Assembly (NCBI GenBank): GCA_947561585.1
Contig: CANNZV010000327.1
Span: 124,001 to 188,000, forward strand
Reading direction: 5' to 3'
DNA: 64,000 nucleotides
Source of the DNA: Caprella mutica
Taxonomy: Eukaryota; Arthropoda; Malacostraca; Amphipoda; Caprellidae
The position numbers and the translations under genes are program-made. Position 1 is the first letter of the stretch. Each line of letters opens with the position of its first letter. The notes beneath the pieces are model-generated. The model saw nothing but the letters and a program-made list of their open reading frames with translations, was not told where the DNA came from and did no database searches. Of the stretch, positions 61,986 to 64,000 are shown one piece after another.

Positions 61986-62245
61986 GCGTTAGTTAGCGAA
62001 GAGCTGCGGGGGATAGACTGTAATGTATCCGGTACGGAGTATACCGTAAAAACCGTACAAGAGACAGTTGTATTAGTTTTCAAAGTGGTACGGGGGGGGG
62101 GGTTGACCGTATTGTATCGTTACGGAGTATACCGTAAAAACCGTACAAGAGACAGAGTTTCCGTTAGTTAGCGAAGTGTGCGGGGTATAGACCGTATTGT
62201 ATCCGTTACGGTGTACCGTGAAAACCGTAAAAAATACAGAGCAGT
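61986..62245. repeat. Three-copy repeat rich in ACCGTA
   Basis: Units start at about 61986, 62104 and 62163. They share GTTAGTTAGCGAAG (units 1 and 3), TACGGAGTATACCGTAAAAA and CCGTACAAGAGACAG. A run of G (62091-62102) separates units 1 and 2. Self-complementary stretches such as TACGG..CCGTA could form small hairpins. Confidence 0.8.
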
Positions 62246-64000
62246 TCTGCAGCAGGCCGAGGGTTTTTATTGAACGTGTAATTATGTTATGGTCTAACTT
62301 TGAAAAAGAATTACCGAATAAGTGATAGTAAAATATAAACAATTTACTGTATATATCAATAAGCAGCATTACATTTCAAAACATAATAAAGATTCGTAAA
62401 TTGAAGAAAAAAATCATGGAAATTTCACATATATTAAATATTCAAATTCAATTTAGAAAAAGATGATGGTTTGCTTTATCTTATTAATCACCACTCATAT
62501 ATGTATAACTTGATATCTTAATATCTATATTTGATTTCCAGTCTCTCTGTCTGTCACGCTTGAAGTAATATTCAGAAATTAGGATAAATATTCACCAGGT
62601 TATTGGTATAAATACTTATTATTATATGATTTGGATCAATGATCTTATTTCCTAATGAGAAATTTTTAAAATATACGGTATTAACTAAGCTAAAACAATT
62701 AGGTTAACTAGAAGTTGAAATACCTTTAACGTTGATGATTATCATTCCCAAAATAGAAACATTCTGTTAATTGATGTCTTTTCAATTAAATTGAATAATT
62801 ATACATTACAGAAGGAACATTACAGGGAAGCTATATTAAAAATGGTTATTTTCACTTTTTTGCATAATTATTATCTCTAATTTTCTCTCCCCTGTCGAAA
62901 ATCAAATAATGTTCAAAGTTTTGGAAAGTTTTCAAAGAAAAACAAATTAGAGAGAAGTGTAATTGTGTAATTAGGAACTTTGAAATATGTTTGGCCAATT
63001 CCTGATAGGAATGCATTAGGAATTAATATTTCAACCCTCAACACTAATTACCATCCAATTTTCATTATTCAGATAATTTAAAATAGTGTAAATTATTTCA
63101 GAACATCTTTTAAATTCTTTTCTTTTTATGAGTTCTGAATTAGATAATTCGTCACTGCAAAATGATACAAATGTTATTCCACAATATTCAATATAATATT
63201 CGTATTGTGATATCACTGTTTCACTTCATATTCCCTGTTGTTTCCAATGCCATGTTACCAAATATTCAGCTTGCCATTAGACAAACATTCACCTGAAATT
63301 CTAGCCAAAATGTCTCTATTTTTGGGAGGCAACAAAAGTTTATTCTCTTGCAATATTTGAGAGTGGGAAAATAATATTCCTCCCAAGGAAAGATTGTGAA
63401 TGTACAAACTTATGCTTAGATCTTTTGGCCTCATTTGGAAAATTGGAAAACATTGGCGAGTGTAGCCATAGTCTCAAAGGTGGATTACACTTTGAAAAAT
63501 TAAAATAAATGGACATTTCTTTTGTGGGGGGAAGATTTAGAGATTTGAATGACTTTGTAAGAAACGTATCTTAAGTAATTGAAAATATAATTATTATTAC
63601 ATATGTGATAGATTAATTATAGTATTTAATATGTTCGGAGTTGACGGACATCATTTTAAAATTGACCCTAAATATATTGGTATATTCGATAATATAATTG
63701 AATTAATTGATAAATAAAACTGAATATGTATAGTATTCATCACACTGAAACTACCACATGTGTAACTGTCATCTCAAAATTCACACACATAGAATCATCA
63801 CCCAATGAATGACCATTATACTGTTCAGTATTCAATCAGATCACCAATATGATTATTTCTTGAAAATCTTAAAAAAAATTTCGAAGAATTCTTATTGTTC
63901 TATTTTGAGACTATGATGAAATAATATCTTTAATTATGCAATTAAAAAAATGACAATTAAATGTAGAATGGTCAACTTAGGAATCACACATGTATAATGT
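62246..64000. other. No gene seen
   Basis: AT-rich to the end of the window. A 61-codon minus frame at 63031-63216 has no recognisable features. Confidence 0.45.

Overview
This is AT-rich, intron-bearing animal genomic DNA with no bacterial gene organisation: no operons, no long open frames outside repeats, and one 972-base assembly gap (47005-47976). The mixture of piggyBac-like, hAT, pogo/Tigger-like and Foldback-type transposon remnants, plus very many unrelated minisatellites, suggests an invertebrate, most plausibly an insect. The assignment to insect is inference; nothing here fixes the species.

Only one host gene is supported. Two exons on the + strand (51501-51638 and 53880-54097) share splice phase 1 and join into the C-terminal 117 residues of a C-type lectin-like domain. 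The 2.2 kb intron carries its own minisatellite. Upstream exons (signal peptide and start of the domain) were not identified. Two weaker coding candidates are at about 19373-19504 and 43627-43764.

Mobile element remnants, left to right: a piggyBac-like transposase C-terminus on the minus strand (558-785) between perfect CACCGGTG-centred palindromes; a 352 bp pogo/Tigger-like MITE (7140-7491); a hAT C-terminal dimerisation fragment on the minus strand (34356-34490); a 987 bp Foldback-type element with 9 bp target-site duplications (44837-45823); and a 1073 bp element bounded by CTTGAG duplications (59778-60850). Several loci (1938, 3096, 15627, 44837 and 45823, perhaps 51077) start with a similar end, roughly GGTNCTAGGNNAA. 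At each the end is followed by a different 14-18 bp tandem array. This looks like one family of foldback-like elements whose ends are conserved while their internal satellite differs from copy to copy, and it is the most interesting signal in the window. A further inverted structure (13.9-18.1 kb) has two arrays of one 18 bp unit family in opposite orientation.

Minisatellites dominate the rest. About 27 arrays with unrelated units (about 10 to 85 bp) cover roughly 13 kb, about a fifth of the sequenced bases. The largest are a 31 bp array (25841-27560), a 20 bp array (27681-29608), a 32 bp array running out of the gap (47977-49573) and a 24 bp array (49597-50360). Most longer open frames lie in these arrays and are artefacts of repeat periodicity. 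The remaining sequence is AT-rich and shows no recognisable genes.
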